From positions 42,240,042 through 42,304,041 of the forward strand of contig CM060734.1 of the NCBI GenBank assembly GCA_030704615.1: 64,000 nt of DNA, read 5' to 3'. Source of the DNA: Takakia lepidozioides. Its lineage: Eukaryota > Streptophyta > Takakiopsida > Takakiales > Takakiaceae. The notes beneath the pieces are model-generated. The model was not told the origin of the DNA and made no database searches. It saw nothing but the letters and a program-made list of their open reading frames with translations. Of this stretch, positions 44,630 through 55,200 are shown in pieces. A program made the translations under genes and the position numbers. Numbering within the stretch: the first letter of the stretch is position 1; every line of letters starts with the position of its first letter.

Positions 44630-45110
44630 AGGCTGAGCCAAAAGCCCAGGCCCTCCTGAGGCCTAGTTTTTGGGCAAATCACACACAGCAGATTGATGCT
44701 TGAGTGCAATTGCCCGTTGTGTGGGCAACCTGACGACAATATTCATTTTTTGATTCACTGTCCGGGGTTCTCTCACCAGAGAGACGGTCTCCTCAAATCT
44801 ATCAATGAAATTGTGCCTGTACCTCTGTACCAACTTTGAAAGTCTCGAGGCTGAGCCAAAAGCCCAGGCCCTTCTGGGGCCTAGTTATTGGGCACACCAC
44901 ACACAGCAGATTGATGCTTGTGTGAAGGGATTTCTAGAGGATATCTGGAAAACCTGGATCAATGTTTTGTTTCAAGGTAAGTCTTACTACCGACGTCAGC
45001 CCCTGACAGAGGTAGGTTCTGTCCCTTTGTGTGCCGCTCAAACTGGGCGCGGGGTCAATGGCCACAAGGCTATGGCAAACAAGGTCTTATGAGTACATTC
45101 TCTTTCTCAA
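44630..45110 (+). mobile_element. LINE 3' fragments, partly tandem
   Basis: 44600-44800 has GCAGATTGATGCTTGAGTGC then the zinc-knuckle coding part (CNCPLCGQPDDNIHFLIHCP in one frame). 44830-45110 repeats GAGGCTGAGCCAAAAGCCCA and runs to the family 3' end CTTATGAGTACATTCTCTTT. The order shows two partial copies joined. Located in the intron after HFLX exon 1. Confidence 0.8.
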
Positions 45111-45500
45111 CAGTACTCCAACAAAGTTAGGCATAAAAAGTTGGAGTTATGCAGAATTAATCATGCAAAATAATTCCGACTTGAGTGGCTCTCTTGCTGA
45201 ACTTGTTTGCAGTTTGTGACATTGGTGATGACCTTAAGGATGATCTGAAGGGCCTTCCTACCTATTGTCTGCACCAGACTAAAGTTGGAACTCAGGACGG
45301 GGAGTCTACCTTTGAACGATGTAACAGATGCAGAAAGGAAAGGGAGATTGTCAATACCTGATGTGCAAGCGGCCTGGAGAAAACATCATTTACAGATAAA
45401 ATGTTGGGGGGTATTCTCATCAACAGTGACCCTCTTCAGCACCATCAAGAACATAGTCCCTGCACCTCTGTTCACAAACTTTCAAAATCTCGAGGGGCTT
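45110..45500 (+). mobile_element. LINE fragment before HFLX exon 2
   Basis: Starts near AAGTTAGGCATAAAAAGTTG, passes GATGATCTGAAGGGCC, an AACTCAGGACGGGGAGTCTA block and ATCAAGAACATAGTCCCTGC, and ends at TTTCAAAATCTCGAGG, just before the exon. The same order is seen at 46.98-47.30 kb. Confidence 0.75.
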
Positions 45501-45764
45501 CTTGCAGCAATTTTCACATGGAATCAACTTTTTGTACTTCAGATGGATGTCAGATTGACCGCAGTGAGAACATTGTACGGGAGATGCAGGTCTTTGAAGA
45601 GAGGGCATATTTGGTAGGCAGTGAGCGCAAAAGGGCAGGAGAGCGAGCTTTTTTTGGGATCACTGAGTCACTAGAGGAACTCTCACAATTGCTGATACTG
45701 TAGGACTCTCTGTCGTTGGTTCTACTTACCAAAAGTACATCTCTCTCTCTTTCTCTTTTTCTCT

Positions 45765-45845
45765 CTTGTTCTGCCCAAACTGGGTGTGGGGTCTATGGCC
45801 ACAAGGCTACAGCAAACAATGTTCCATGAGTACATTCTCTCTTGG
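45765..45845 (+). mobile_element. LINE 3'-end fragment
   Basis: TGTTCTGCCCAAACTGGGTG to CATGAGTACATTCTCTCTTG, preceded by a CT-rich tract. It follows HFLX exon 2 directly. Confidence 0.75.
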
Positions 45846-46696
45846 TCTAAGTCCTACAAGGCCGCAGTAAAAACACCCTCTAATGTGTACATCTTTGGGC
45901 TTTTTGTGGACATTTTAAAGCTCCAGTACAGCCTGGAGTTGCAATGGACTGTGAGAGGGTATGGCATTTAGGAGAGCATATGTCCTGTAGGTGAATGGCT
46001 CTCTCTCTCTGCGTCTGTTGGATATTCTAGTATTGCTGGTTTGAATAGTGCAGCAGTAGGGACCTTTGCTTAGCTTTACATTAGCGTGCAGGGGAGGTCA
46101 AATTACAGTTTCTAACATTGCTAAGTTTCTGATATTGGCAAGCTAGAGCATCCAAGTCCCAAAAAGTACATAGGGGCTGGCAAAGTGTTGGAGGTTCAAG
46201 GAGCAATTCGCGCTCTCAAAGTTGAAACTGTTATCTTTGATGATGAGCTCTCACCAGCGTAATTAGTTTTAAGGCCTTGCCCATTTTGGTTGTTTGGCAT
46301 TACGTGGAAAACAGACTGACCATGACCTTGGACACCAGACCTGTTCCAGCGAAGATTAATCAACCCTGAGACCAGCTTGGAACAATTAACCATGGGAGGC
46401 TTTATCTAATTATGGATGTTGCTAAGGGAGTAACCGAACCTGATGTATGTGGCTCCACCAGACTCATATGGGGTGAGGTACCAAAGGCAGGATCTAGCAA
46501 AGACCATCAACAAGACATTCGCTCCTTCTAAGATGTGGTTTCTGTTTGGGCAATGCCAGGCAGCTTCGGAGTTTGGGGAAAGCCTTTGGTGAGGATGTGC
46601 GTGAACCGCCTTGATACTTGATATTTTTAACCAGCGTTCTTATAACTCGGGAAGCCACCCTGCAGGTTCACCTCTCCCTCTCTCTCTAAAATCCAT

Positions 46697-47460
46697 TCAG
46701 CTTTTGTTGCTCCAAGAGAGCATGCTAGTATGCTCTAGAACAACTAATGTGGCTGTTTGGGGTGAGTTTGGCGAGTTTGAGCTCCCAATGTGTTGAGTTG
46801 AAGGTCAGATGGCGGGGTCAGTTGAATCGCATGCCTAATACCAGGATACGCTAAGATGATCGACTCTAGAGTAGAGGAGATTTTCATGTACCTGAATATT
46901 AGGCAGGAAGAACTGACCCTGCTCAATGAAGCTGACTCGGAGGTTGAAGTGCCATGTCAGTAGCACAAAGAATGTCTGAACAAAACAAAGTTAGGCATAA
47001 AACTTCCCTGAACTTCCAGTTTGTGATGTGGGTGGGGACCTTAAGGATGATCTTAAGGGTGTACCTACCCTTGGCACTCCACTGAAATTTAAACTCAGGG
47101 CGGGGAGTCTATCTTTGAAGAATAAACAGATGCATGAGAGGAGAGGGAATGTCAATGCCTGATGTGCGGGTAGCCTGAAGACAACATCCATTTTTTGATG
47201 CAATGTCTGGAGTATTCTCGTCAGAGAGCGACCCTCCTCAGGACCATCAAGAACATAGTCCCTGCACCTCTGTTCACCAACTTTCAAAATCACAAGGCTG
47301 AACGTAAAGCCCTGGACATGTTGTTAGGCAGCTCAGACCTGGCAGATTGATGCTTGTGTGAAGGGATTTCTGGAGGAAATCTGGAAAGCCTGAACATAAG
47401 TCCCACTACTGGAGTGAGCCCTTCACAAAGGTAGTGTTATGTTCCCTCTTGTTCTGTGCA
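46697..47460 (+). mobile_element. Longest LINE 3' fragment in the window
   Basis: Shows the family order: GTGGCTGTTTGGGGTGAGTT (end of the reverse-transcriptase-associated part), a long linker, GTTAGGCATAAAACTTCC, KFKLRAGSLSLKNKQ (about 47090-47130), the region coding for the zinc knuckle, TIKNIVPAPLFTNFQ, CAGATTGATGCTTGTGTGAA... (the broken 20-base core at about 47342), and part of the 3' noncoding end. Stops and frameshifts throughout. It lies in the intron between HFLX exons 4 and 5. Confidence 0.8.
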
Positions 47461-48363
47461 GATGAATACGAACAAGCAACAAACCACCCTAGGCTTCCTC
47501 CTCCAGTAGCCTATATCTTGTGGTGGCATCAACTAAACCTGGGTTAGTAGTGGGTGGAACCACAGTTAGTTCATTTGTAGTTTATTTGACTCCTGGTTCT
47601 ATCTGTGTAGGTAGAGTTGGCCCAAACAGAGTACCGGTTACCACGGTTGACACGCATGTGGACACATCTGGAGAGACAGGCAGGAGGATTGGTCAAGGGT
47701 ATGGGAGAAAAGCAAATTGAAGTTGACAAGCGAATTCTCCGTACTCAGGTAGGGCTTCACCCTTTAGTGTTCCAGTATGGTTGGGATGATTTTATATTCA
47801 TGAACCTCGTCGTTTACCCATTTCAGGACCTGTTCATTCCTCAAGTCATAATGGCAGGACCTGGCGATTCTGGGAATATCTTTTTGGTGGATTTCTGTAG
47901 ATATGCAGTTGACATCATGAAAATATTATTTAGTTGGAACAATAGAAACCTATTTGCCACTTGTTTGTTTCTACTGAAATGAAGGTAATAATTACAAAAT
48001 GAAATGTATCACAAAGATAGATTATCTCATGCGTGGTTGGTGTTCAGATTGCAGGACTGAAGAGGGAGCTCGAGTCAGTTCGTGGACATCGCCAACAGTA
48101 TCGTGACCGCCGCGCATCAGTCCCCATTCCTGTTATCTCCCTGGTGCGCTCTATTCTTATGTCTCTCCCGTTCTCTGTCTGCGTTCTTGTCCCATGAGTG
48201 CTTGGGTTTTTCAGGGACATTATGACAAGTATTTTATGACCAGTATTTTTTTTCTCAACAGCCAAAGCTCAGCCTAGGCTTCCTTTGCTGCATAGCAAGC
48301 AGAGTTCAGAGGGAGTATGAACCCCGGGCATGCATTGCATGGTGCTATATAATACTAGAAATG

Positions 48364-48659
48364 GTGGCCCAGTGGTTAGGGCACAAGGCTACATTACAAG
48401 TGGTCATGGGTTCAAAGCCACATAGGTGTATGTTGGATGTCACCTATGATAGCCAACCCAGTTATAAAAGGGGGGTTGGTGGGTCAACCAAACACCTAAT
48501 GTGTGGGTACCTGGGACTGTTGAGTCCTTGGGGGCAACCTTGTTGCCCCAGTTACAGCCATGGGAAGGTGTCCACCTTCCAACCGGAATGTAATAGCCCA
48601 TTGGGGTGAAGTGACACCAGAAGTTACGTGTGCTTCAGCAAGAGTCAACCTCCTTCTTG
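48364..48659 (+). mobile_element. tRNA-derived SINE, copy 2 (long form)
   Basis: Flanked by a perfect 9-bp duplication, CTAGAAATG, at 48355-48363 and 48660-48668. It starts GTGGCCCAGTGGTTAGGGCA and has box-B-like GGGTTCAAAGCC (about 48410), then ~130 bp not present in copies 1 and 3, then the shared end with GGTGTCCACCTTCCAACCGG and AGTTACGTGTGCTTCAGCAA. The 3' end is CCTCCTTCTTG, pyrimidine-rich. It sits in an HFLX intron. Confidence 0.88.
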
Positions 48660-50039
48660 CTAGAAATGATCAAAGCACTGCTACTACAGCCTCTAGATGT
48701 GGCAAGGTGGCTATGTTTTTACTCTACTATAAGAAGAGGGCGAGGTTTGATTGAAGCTTTAAATAACTCATGGGTTTGGCAGGTCGGTCATACAAATGCA
48801 GGGAAGAGTACACTCTTAAATAGACTAAGTGGGGCAGGAGTTCTGGCAGAGGACCGGCTTTTTGCAACTCTAGATCCGACTACCCGTCGAGTAGAGGTAA
48901 AACGTTTCTTCCTTTCTCTCTCCCTGCCATCCCACCTGAAGTCTATTGCCACCAGGCTTTGTCCGTGGCAGAGGTCTTAAACTGAGGACCCAAAGTGGTT
49001 AGGAGCTTACTGACTTGGGCAGTCTTCACCAAGCGACGTTTGGGTTTTTTTCACATGGTCTTTGGATGTCTCTCATAGTTCTATTGTCTCTATGAGCTTT
49101 CCGCGGGCGTTATAAAGCACCATTTCATTTCATTTCATTCTCCAAGACATCACCAGGAGCTTTGAGTTGTTTCTACAGGCTCTTGACTGGGTTTGTGTGT
49201 GGCACTCGGTGGCCAAGTAGCTTGGGAGGCTTATCTGTCTTGCAGGCCAAGCCAGCTGCGGCCGCGTGGATGCCACCAAGGACCATACACCAACCGAACT
49301 TTAGAACCTGTGGAAACTACTCAGAGCTCTTGATGATGTCTCTGCTCCTGATCATGACATGGCACAATGAAAAGGGATATTGCTGCAAAGCTATATCCCT
49401 TCACATTGGCATTCTCCAGCTTAAGGTGGACTCCTTTGATTGGGAATTCCAACCCCAGACAAAGTCTAGCTGACCTCCACCGCCAAGTCACAACATTTCT
49501 CAGAACCACGGCCCATGGTTACATAACTTCGCAACCTAGATGGTGACCTGAACTATATTGCGTCTCAACTGGAAAGCATAGTACCTTCAAATGCGGCAAG
49601 CCAGAGCAGAGGGAAAATGGGGATGTCCCTCCACATCAGATACTTATTCCCAATCAACAAACCCTGGGCCTCACTACCCCTAAGAATACCAGTTCCAATG
49701 AGGCTGAGGCCCCTACATGCTCTCGTCTCACGCAACTGCAATGACACTTGGTCTGTTGGACATCTTACAGAGTTGTGATATTTTTGCGTGGAGACATGAA
49801 AGTGAGACATGGCCACTTCCTACAGCCCTCTTCCTCATGACCAACCAAAATTCGACCATTGGAGGAGTAGCTACTGCAAAGAAATCCATTAACCACCTTA
49901 CTCTCCTGTCCATGGCAAGAACCAGAGATATATGTGGGTGTCGACTCAGACTTCAAGACACACATGTTGATTCTCACTGTTCTTTTTTGTCCCATGGCCC
50001 TTGGAGGCCCCTTCGGATGTTATGAAGTTCCTCTCTTTT

Positions 50040-50225
50040 TCTCTGTCCTGTGTTCTAGAGGATATCTGGAAAACCCGGATCAATGTTCTATATCAGGGTA
50101 AGTCGCAATACCAACATCAGCCCCTGACAGAGGTAGGTTCTGTCCCTTTGTGTTCCGCGCGGGGTCAATGGCCACAAGGCTACGGCAAACAACGTCTTAT
50201 GAGTACATTCTCTGTCCTGTGGACA
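50040..50225 (+). mobile_element. LINE 3' fragment before HFLX exon 8
   Basis: GAGGATATCTGGAAAACCCG, CAGCCCCTGACAGAGGTAGG, then AACGTCTTATGAGTACATTC and TCTGTCC. Almost identical to the end at 44.93-45.10 kb but with ~14 bp missing in the CAAACTGGGC part. Confidence 0.8.
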
Positions 50226-50461
50226 CAAAAAGATGATTTCTTCTCTGCCCCAACAGACTGTAGTCAACAATGTACAAGGAGCAGACCTCTTGTTAGTAAC
50301 ATATAGTCTGACGAGGAAAGTAGTCTGCCTTTGGTCTTGTCTGTGTCTTGTCTTCCCTCTGTGTGGCAGTGTCATGGCAATAGTCTTGAATTGAGCTTGT
50401 TTGCTGTCAATCACAGGTGGCAGCATTTAGGGCTACACTGGAGGAGATCAGCGATTCCTCA

Positions 50462-50605
50462 TTACTTGTGCATGTGATGGATGCATGGTGCCTGACTCTT
50501 TCTCGCTCTGTGAACTTGCAAACGGGACTTCCCTTACTTGTGCATGTGATGGATGCAAGATGCCTGACTCTTTCTTGCTCTGTGAGCTTGCAAACGGGAC
50601 TTCCC
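50462..50605 (+). repeat. 72-bp tandem duplication at the last HFLX exon
   Basis: Two units of exactly 72 bp (50462-50533 and 50534-50605), each starting TTACTTGTGCATGTGATGGA and ending CAAACGGGACTTCCC, differing at a few bases. The unit starts inside the coding sequence for LLVHVMD. As 72 is a multiple of three, the frame stays open across both units until the stop at 50609-50611. Confidence 0.93.
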
Positions 50606-50744
50606 CGATAGCTATGGCGATGTCCCTACTGCATTTTCCAAGCAACTGGGGAAGGTCTATGGGGTGTAGGCTTTAACACGTGACAAAACAATATTGGTAC
50701 CAGCACTCATGTGCACAGACGACCTCTCTCTCTCTCTCTCTCGC

Positions 50745-51150
50745 ACCCAGGGGCCTACCTACCCTCAGCACTATTGAAATGTAAACTCAGGGCGGGAAGC
50801 GTACCTTTGAACAATAAACAGATGCAGAGAGGAAGAGGAGATTGTAATTGCCCGATGTGCAGGCAGCCTGAAGACAATATCCATTTTCTGATACATTGTC
50901 CAGGATATTCTGACCAGAGAGTGACCCTCTTCAGGAACATCAAGAACATTGTCCCTGTACCTCACTTCACCAACATTGACAATCTTGAGGTTGCGCCTAA
51001 AGCCCTGGCCCTGTCGGGCTCAAATTGCTGGGCAGCTCACGCACATCAAGTTAATGCTTGTGTGAATGGCTTTCTAGAGGATATCTGGAAAATCCGAACT
51101 AATTGTCTTTGTCAGGGCAAGTCACATTACGGTTGTGAGCCCCTCCTGTC
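50745..51150 (+). mobile_element. LINE fragment with zinc knuckle
   Basis: The clearest copy of the LINE C-terminus: LRAGSVPLNNKQMQRGRGDC, then CPMCRQPEDNIHFLIHCPGY, a CxxC-x7-H-x4-C knuckle of the type that ends many LINE reverse transcriptases, then IKNIVPVPHFTNI and FLEDIWKIRTNCLCQGKSHY. It is preceded by a CT microsatellite (50725-50743). Confidence 0.85.
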
Positions 51151-51154
51151 CTCC

Positions 51155-51475
51155 CTTCCTACACATACCTCGGCGTTGAGTTTGCCTCTAATTGGGATGC
51201 ACATATTCAGAAAGTTGTTCAAACTGGCAAGTGCAAAGTGCTGGGTCTCACTAAATTCTTCCACTGCAGAGGGATCAACTCTGAGGTCAAGAAAATCATG
51301 CTTTGTCGCGTTATTAAACTTGCCTTGGAGTATGTATCTGCAATATGGGTTGGTAACTCGAACCAGGCTAAGTCTGTAGAATCTATTCAAGTGGAGGGGT
51401 GCTTAAGGAGTGCATGTCAGCATGCTCCAAAACAGCCATGTTGCTGTTTGGGGTGAGTTTGGCATCCCTAGATGC
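51155..51475 (+). mobile_element. LINE fragment, RT-thumb-side segment
   Basis: In one frame: YLGVEFASNWDAHIQKVVQT, KCKVLGLTKFFHCRGI, VIKLALEYVSAIWVGNSNQA and SVESIQVEGCL, the pattern found behind the reverse-transcriptase core of many LINEs. Its last 60 bp match the first 60 bp of the 46.7-kb copy, so it belongs to the same family and normally precedes the zinc-knuckle part. Confidence 0.8.
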
Positions 51476-51479
51476 GCGT

Positions 51480-51954
51480 ATACCCGGCGGGTATACCTGT
51501 GTATATGATATACCCACCCAACATTGGACGCAACTTATTGTGTGGAAGGTATGCCCCTTTTACCGGCCGTACTCAAAGCACTGTAATTGTTGCACCATCC
51601 CCCCCAAAAACTCCAAAGTTTTATAAACATGTGGTTGTAAACAAATTTAGGATTTTCACATGCAAAATATTTTATTGCTGAAGAGGATCCCTCATATGGT
51701 TATTGTGGGTTAGGGCACAACACAAGCTTGTCAGGGTCTAAAACACTTTTTTATGCTCACCAAATTTTGTTCGCATATTTACTAATGAGCTAGTATATAA
51801 TTGTTTAAAATAAATAAAACTAGAGTAGCCTGTGTCATCTAAGCCCAAGTGCAATCTCCTATGTATAATCTTTTAGGTATGTGGAGGCCCAAATGCGACC
51901 TCTAGGGTAGCTTATGCCGTGTTATTTAAGTCCAAATGCATTTTTTTTCCACGA
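51480..51954. other. No gene; AT-rich
   Basis: Includes GTATACCCGGCGGGTATACC-type short palindromes at about 51478-51512. No coding signal. Confidence 0.4.
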
Positions 51955-52235
51955 CCAGATTTGAACCGGAGACCTCTCCCTTGATATCTCTCCTCTCGAG
52001 GCTCCAACCATTGTCCCATGAATTCCCACTTTGCTATCTTTCCGGAATTTCCAGCGACCCAAAGTACTTGAAATTCCACATCTCCCACACCGTAGGTCCA
52101 AAAATCATAGACCAAGCCCGCCCCTCCTCGTCGAGGGCTTTCCAACAGTACCAAGCACCACAGCTGGGGCCTCGCGGTTGGGGACATCTCAAATCTACAA
52201 AACAAACAAAATAAAACAAAACAAAACAAACGTCT
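51955..52235 (-). repeat. Dispersed repeat, third copy, with tRNA-like box B
   Basis: The minus strand matches 7262-7470 (GAGATGTCCCCAACCGCGAG, TGTTGGAAAGCCCTCGACGA, GTGTGGGAGATGTGGAATTT) and then continues through GGACAATGGTTGGAGCCTCG to GGTTCAAATCTGGTCGTGG. These last two resemble tRNA boxes A and B. The copies at 7.3-7.7 kb diverge where the tRNA-like part starts, so this may be a SINE joined to an older repeat. Confidence 0.65.
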
Positions 52236-52239
52236 TGCT

Positions 52240-55200
52240 TCAAATATTGATAAAAGGAAACCTGGGAGCGACAGCCAACAATTCAGGCCCTTGAGGAGGG
52301 GGAAAAATTAACCCCCTTTCAGATAAGCCATGGGGCATTAGTATATAATTTTATTTATAGTAGTATTAAAGTAGTAAGTTGGCGTATGTTTGATGGTCCC
52401 CTCCTTATATTTGGTATTGAATCCATGCGGACCTCTTATAGTTCTGCGCTTCTGCACTGCTTTGTTTGGTGAAGCTCAGGCAATGGGCCACCCCTCTGAA
52501 GGCGAGCCAGCCGCCCTGCCAGTCTGCATCTGTGCAGAGGTTTTAGATATGCGGGAGGAGATTGTTATGGAAGTGGGAAGGTTGGAAGTTGGAAGGTGTT
52601 TCCCAAAGTCATGACCAGATGTAGTTCACCTAAACACCCGTGTCACTGCGCACTAACGGTGTTAAGGTGTCTGGAGATCACGTCAAACGTTAGACCAAGG
52701 TGAGCTCGGGCAGTGTGTCCGTTACGTACTGCACCTCCATCCCATACTTACTTACCATTGGCGTCGCAAGTCGGAGATTAGGTACTTCCACATCAGTTTT
52801 GGAAATTGTGTCGTTTTCCAGGCGAATGGGAGCTCAATTATCTTGAGGGAGGACGTGAGGGTCATTAACCTTACAAGACCGAGCTGGTGATCTTTCTGAG
52901 TCTGAGTACAATCAAGAAAACTGAGGATCGTATGAAGATTGGAACCTGACGTGCCTCGGTATTGATCACTTCAGAGTTGGCTTTCGCCGCCTGGCTGGGC
53001 TGTTTAGTGTTCCCAGTTTAGAGCAGAAATAATAAGTCTGTGCTCTAGGAAACTTTAGAAAGCAGATTTCTGCGCACAGGATAATTTATGTACAGAGGTA
53101 TGACGCTGGCAAACACTGGGATTGGCCATCAGGAGTAGGAGGTCCGAGGAAGTGAAGTATTTTATATAGTGGGCGCTAACACAAGTTTGAAATTAGCCCG
53201 TCCTCCCAGGCAACCGTGCGTAGCCACCATTGTGTGGTCTCCGGCTGCTTTAGTCGTTCCAATTCATGGCTAGCAGTTTGTCTAAGTACGTTGAGGCCAC
53301 CCAAGTTGTCCCATCAAATTTTGAGGATTACATAATGGCGCTTAGATTGGGTGTAAAACGATAGGCTGAGGTCAAAGGATTCTTGCGTGCCTTGTTGAGC
53401 AAAGGAAGCTCCACGTTTACATGCAGCTGACTACTTTCCGTAGTTGCTGTCACCATATGCATAATAAGTGTGAATATTGTATTTCGTAGGGAAGTACCTA
53501 GTGGGTTTACTTATCTGAGCTCAAATCCTCTCACTGACCCTTATTACATGCGGGAGACGAATGACCCCTTTGCATACTTTCCCACTAAACTACCAAGTAC
53601 ATCTAGTCACAATCATACTCCTTTCAACTTTGGAATCCGCCTAGGAAAGGACTAGTTCAAATTCTTTGCTCTTATTACTTCAATCAAAATAGAACAGTCT
53701 CCATCGCTCCGAATGCGGACTGGTGAGCTAGAAACAAAAGAGATCACAAGAAACTTGCTACGATATCGAGTACACAGCCAGGTCAGTACAGAATATATAA
53801 ATTCGTAGTTTGACTGAGCAATCCTCGATGCACGTCGTGTTATTGCATCTGTTCTCACGTTACTGAAGGTTGTTGACTTGCAACTAATCATTTTGTCATG
53901 CCATTACTTCAATCTCCTCTTTAATAGCACTGCCCCAAAGAGTTTTAGTTATTACAAGTCAGACGCTGGCACGCAAATTGTCGACCTCCCTGCATGGCCT
54001 GCACCAAACAACACCATCAATCCAAACACGAACTCCTCCGACAAATCGCGAGGCGAGAGCGAGACGGCCACGAGACCTTCGTGCTCCACTGTCGCTCACC
54101 GTTCACGTATTCCACAAACTTCATACGAGTATTCTGATCACCACCTTAATACACAATATAAATACACAATAAATATAAATATGCAATCATGACCGCCAGC
54201 TGTCCGTACTAGTCCACCATGGTTAAGAACTTAAGCAGATGGGTCGCCTTGGTGACGTGGATTGGAATTAGGGTTAGGCGTGATGGGTTTTGAGTAAGTT
54301 AGTGTACAAACGGGTACAAGTGGGGCGGCATTAGCAAATATGATGGGCATTAGGTAACGCTCCCGATTATGGCTCCACACGGATCGAACTCATGACCTGC
54401 ACCGAGAAAATCCCGCACGTACTATAAAAGGCCCTAGATCCTACGGTGATGAGCGGGTGGGGCCGGCCCGGGACTTCTTGATCGTCCGACGTCCGACCTG
54501 CGCGGCCGAAGATCGCTGTCGGGCGAGCGGGAGAATGTCGGCCTGATTCCGTTCACATTCCACGTTGTTTGTCCGAGCCAGGTGGCGCAGCGGCACCGGA
54601 CGCCGGACCCATTCTTGTAGTGTGAGAAAAGAGAGTGTGCTGCTGACGTGGAATCCGGACGAATGTACTCTGCTCGGATGGATGTCCGTGTGGATGAAAA
54701 CGTAAATACGCCACTGCAGTAATAGTAAACCATGTGATTAGGAGGATGTCTGAAACGACTGACGGTCTGATGATGGCAGTGCAGTAAGTAAGTTTCACAC
54801 ATGGCCTGCCGCACGCGTGGCCTGGACGACTCAATCTCTGCCTGGATTCACCCTCGTCGTCCTCTTCTTTGTCTCTTCCTCTTCCTCCTTAGCTTTGTTC
54901 TGACTGAACTGAAGCTTGTTCCTTACTGTGAGAGAGTAAGAGGAGTGGCGAGTACATCAATCATCACTTTGAGACTGAGTACTTACAAGCCCAGAGTGTG
55001 TTTTGTAACTGATTAGGTGCAAAGTACTTGGGGTTATGGAGTGCTAATTATCAGCAATCAGTGGGGTATGTGAAGGCAAACTTCAAAGCCAGTTGTGTTT
55101 ATGGAGCCTGTTGCCGCCTTGTACTAACTTGGTTTTCTTCTTTGGTTTGAGAGGGAAAGGACAGCTCACAAACTCATCAGGCCCCTTAATGGGTTTTTGG

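Larger units (their letters stand above)
43552..50611 (+). pseudogene. HFLX: HflX-type organelle GTPase gene, decayed
   Basis: HflX GTPases act on ribosomes; plants have a nuclear copy, usually plastid-targeted. Pieces in order: probable exon 1 ~43570-44113 (acidic, frameshift near 43995), 45543-45735 (FEERAYLVGSERKRAGERAF, frameshift in the ADTVGLSVVGSTYQK part, weak donor), 46143-46258 (YIGAGKV, VETVIFDDELS), 46560-46665 (two frameshifts around ALILDIFNQR), 47611-47748 ([32 protein letters not shown]), 48048-48143 (LKRELESVRGHRQQYRDRR), 48783-48896 (P-loop [27 protein letters not shown]) and 50417-~50481 (FRATLEEISDSSLLVHVMD). The exon for the G3 motif DTVGF is not found between 48897 and 50416, and nothing after 50611 supplies G4/G5. 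Introns are full of LINE pieces. Confidence 0.88.

Noticed and set aside
54195-54260. 5S rRNA-like GTTAAG...GATGGGTSRCC pattern
   Set aside because: Only short scattered similarity; the conserved internal promoter and flanking stems are missing.
54340-54430. Reverse-strand tRNA gene or SINE (GAGTTCGATCC)
   Set aside because: Box B alone; no convincing box A, no cloverleaf and no target duplication.
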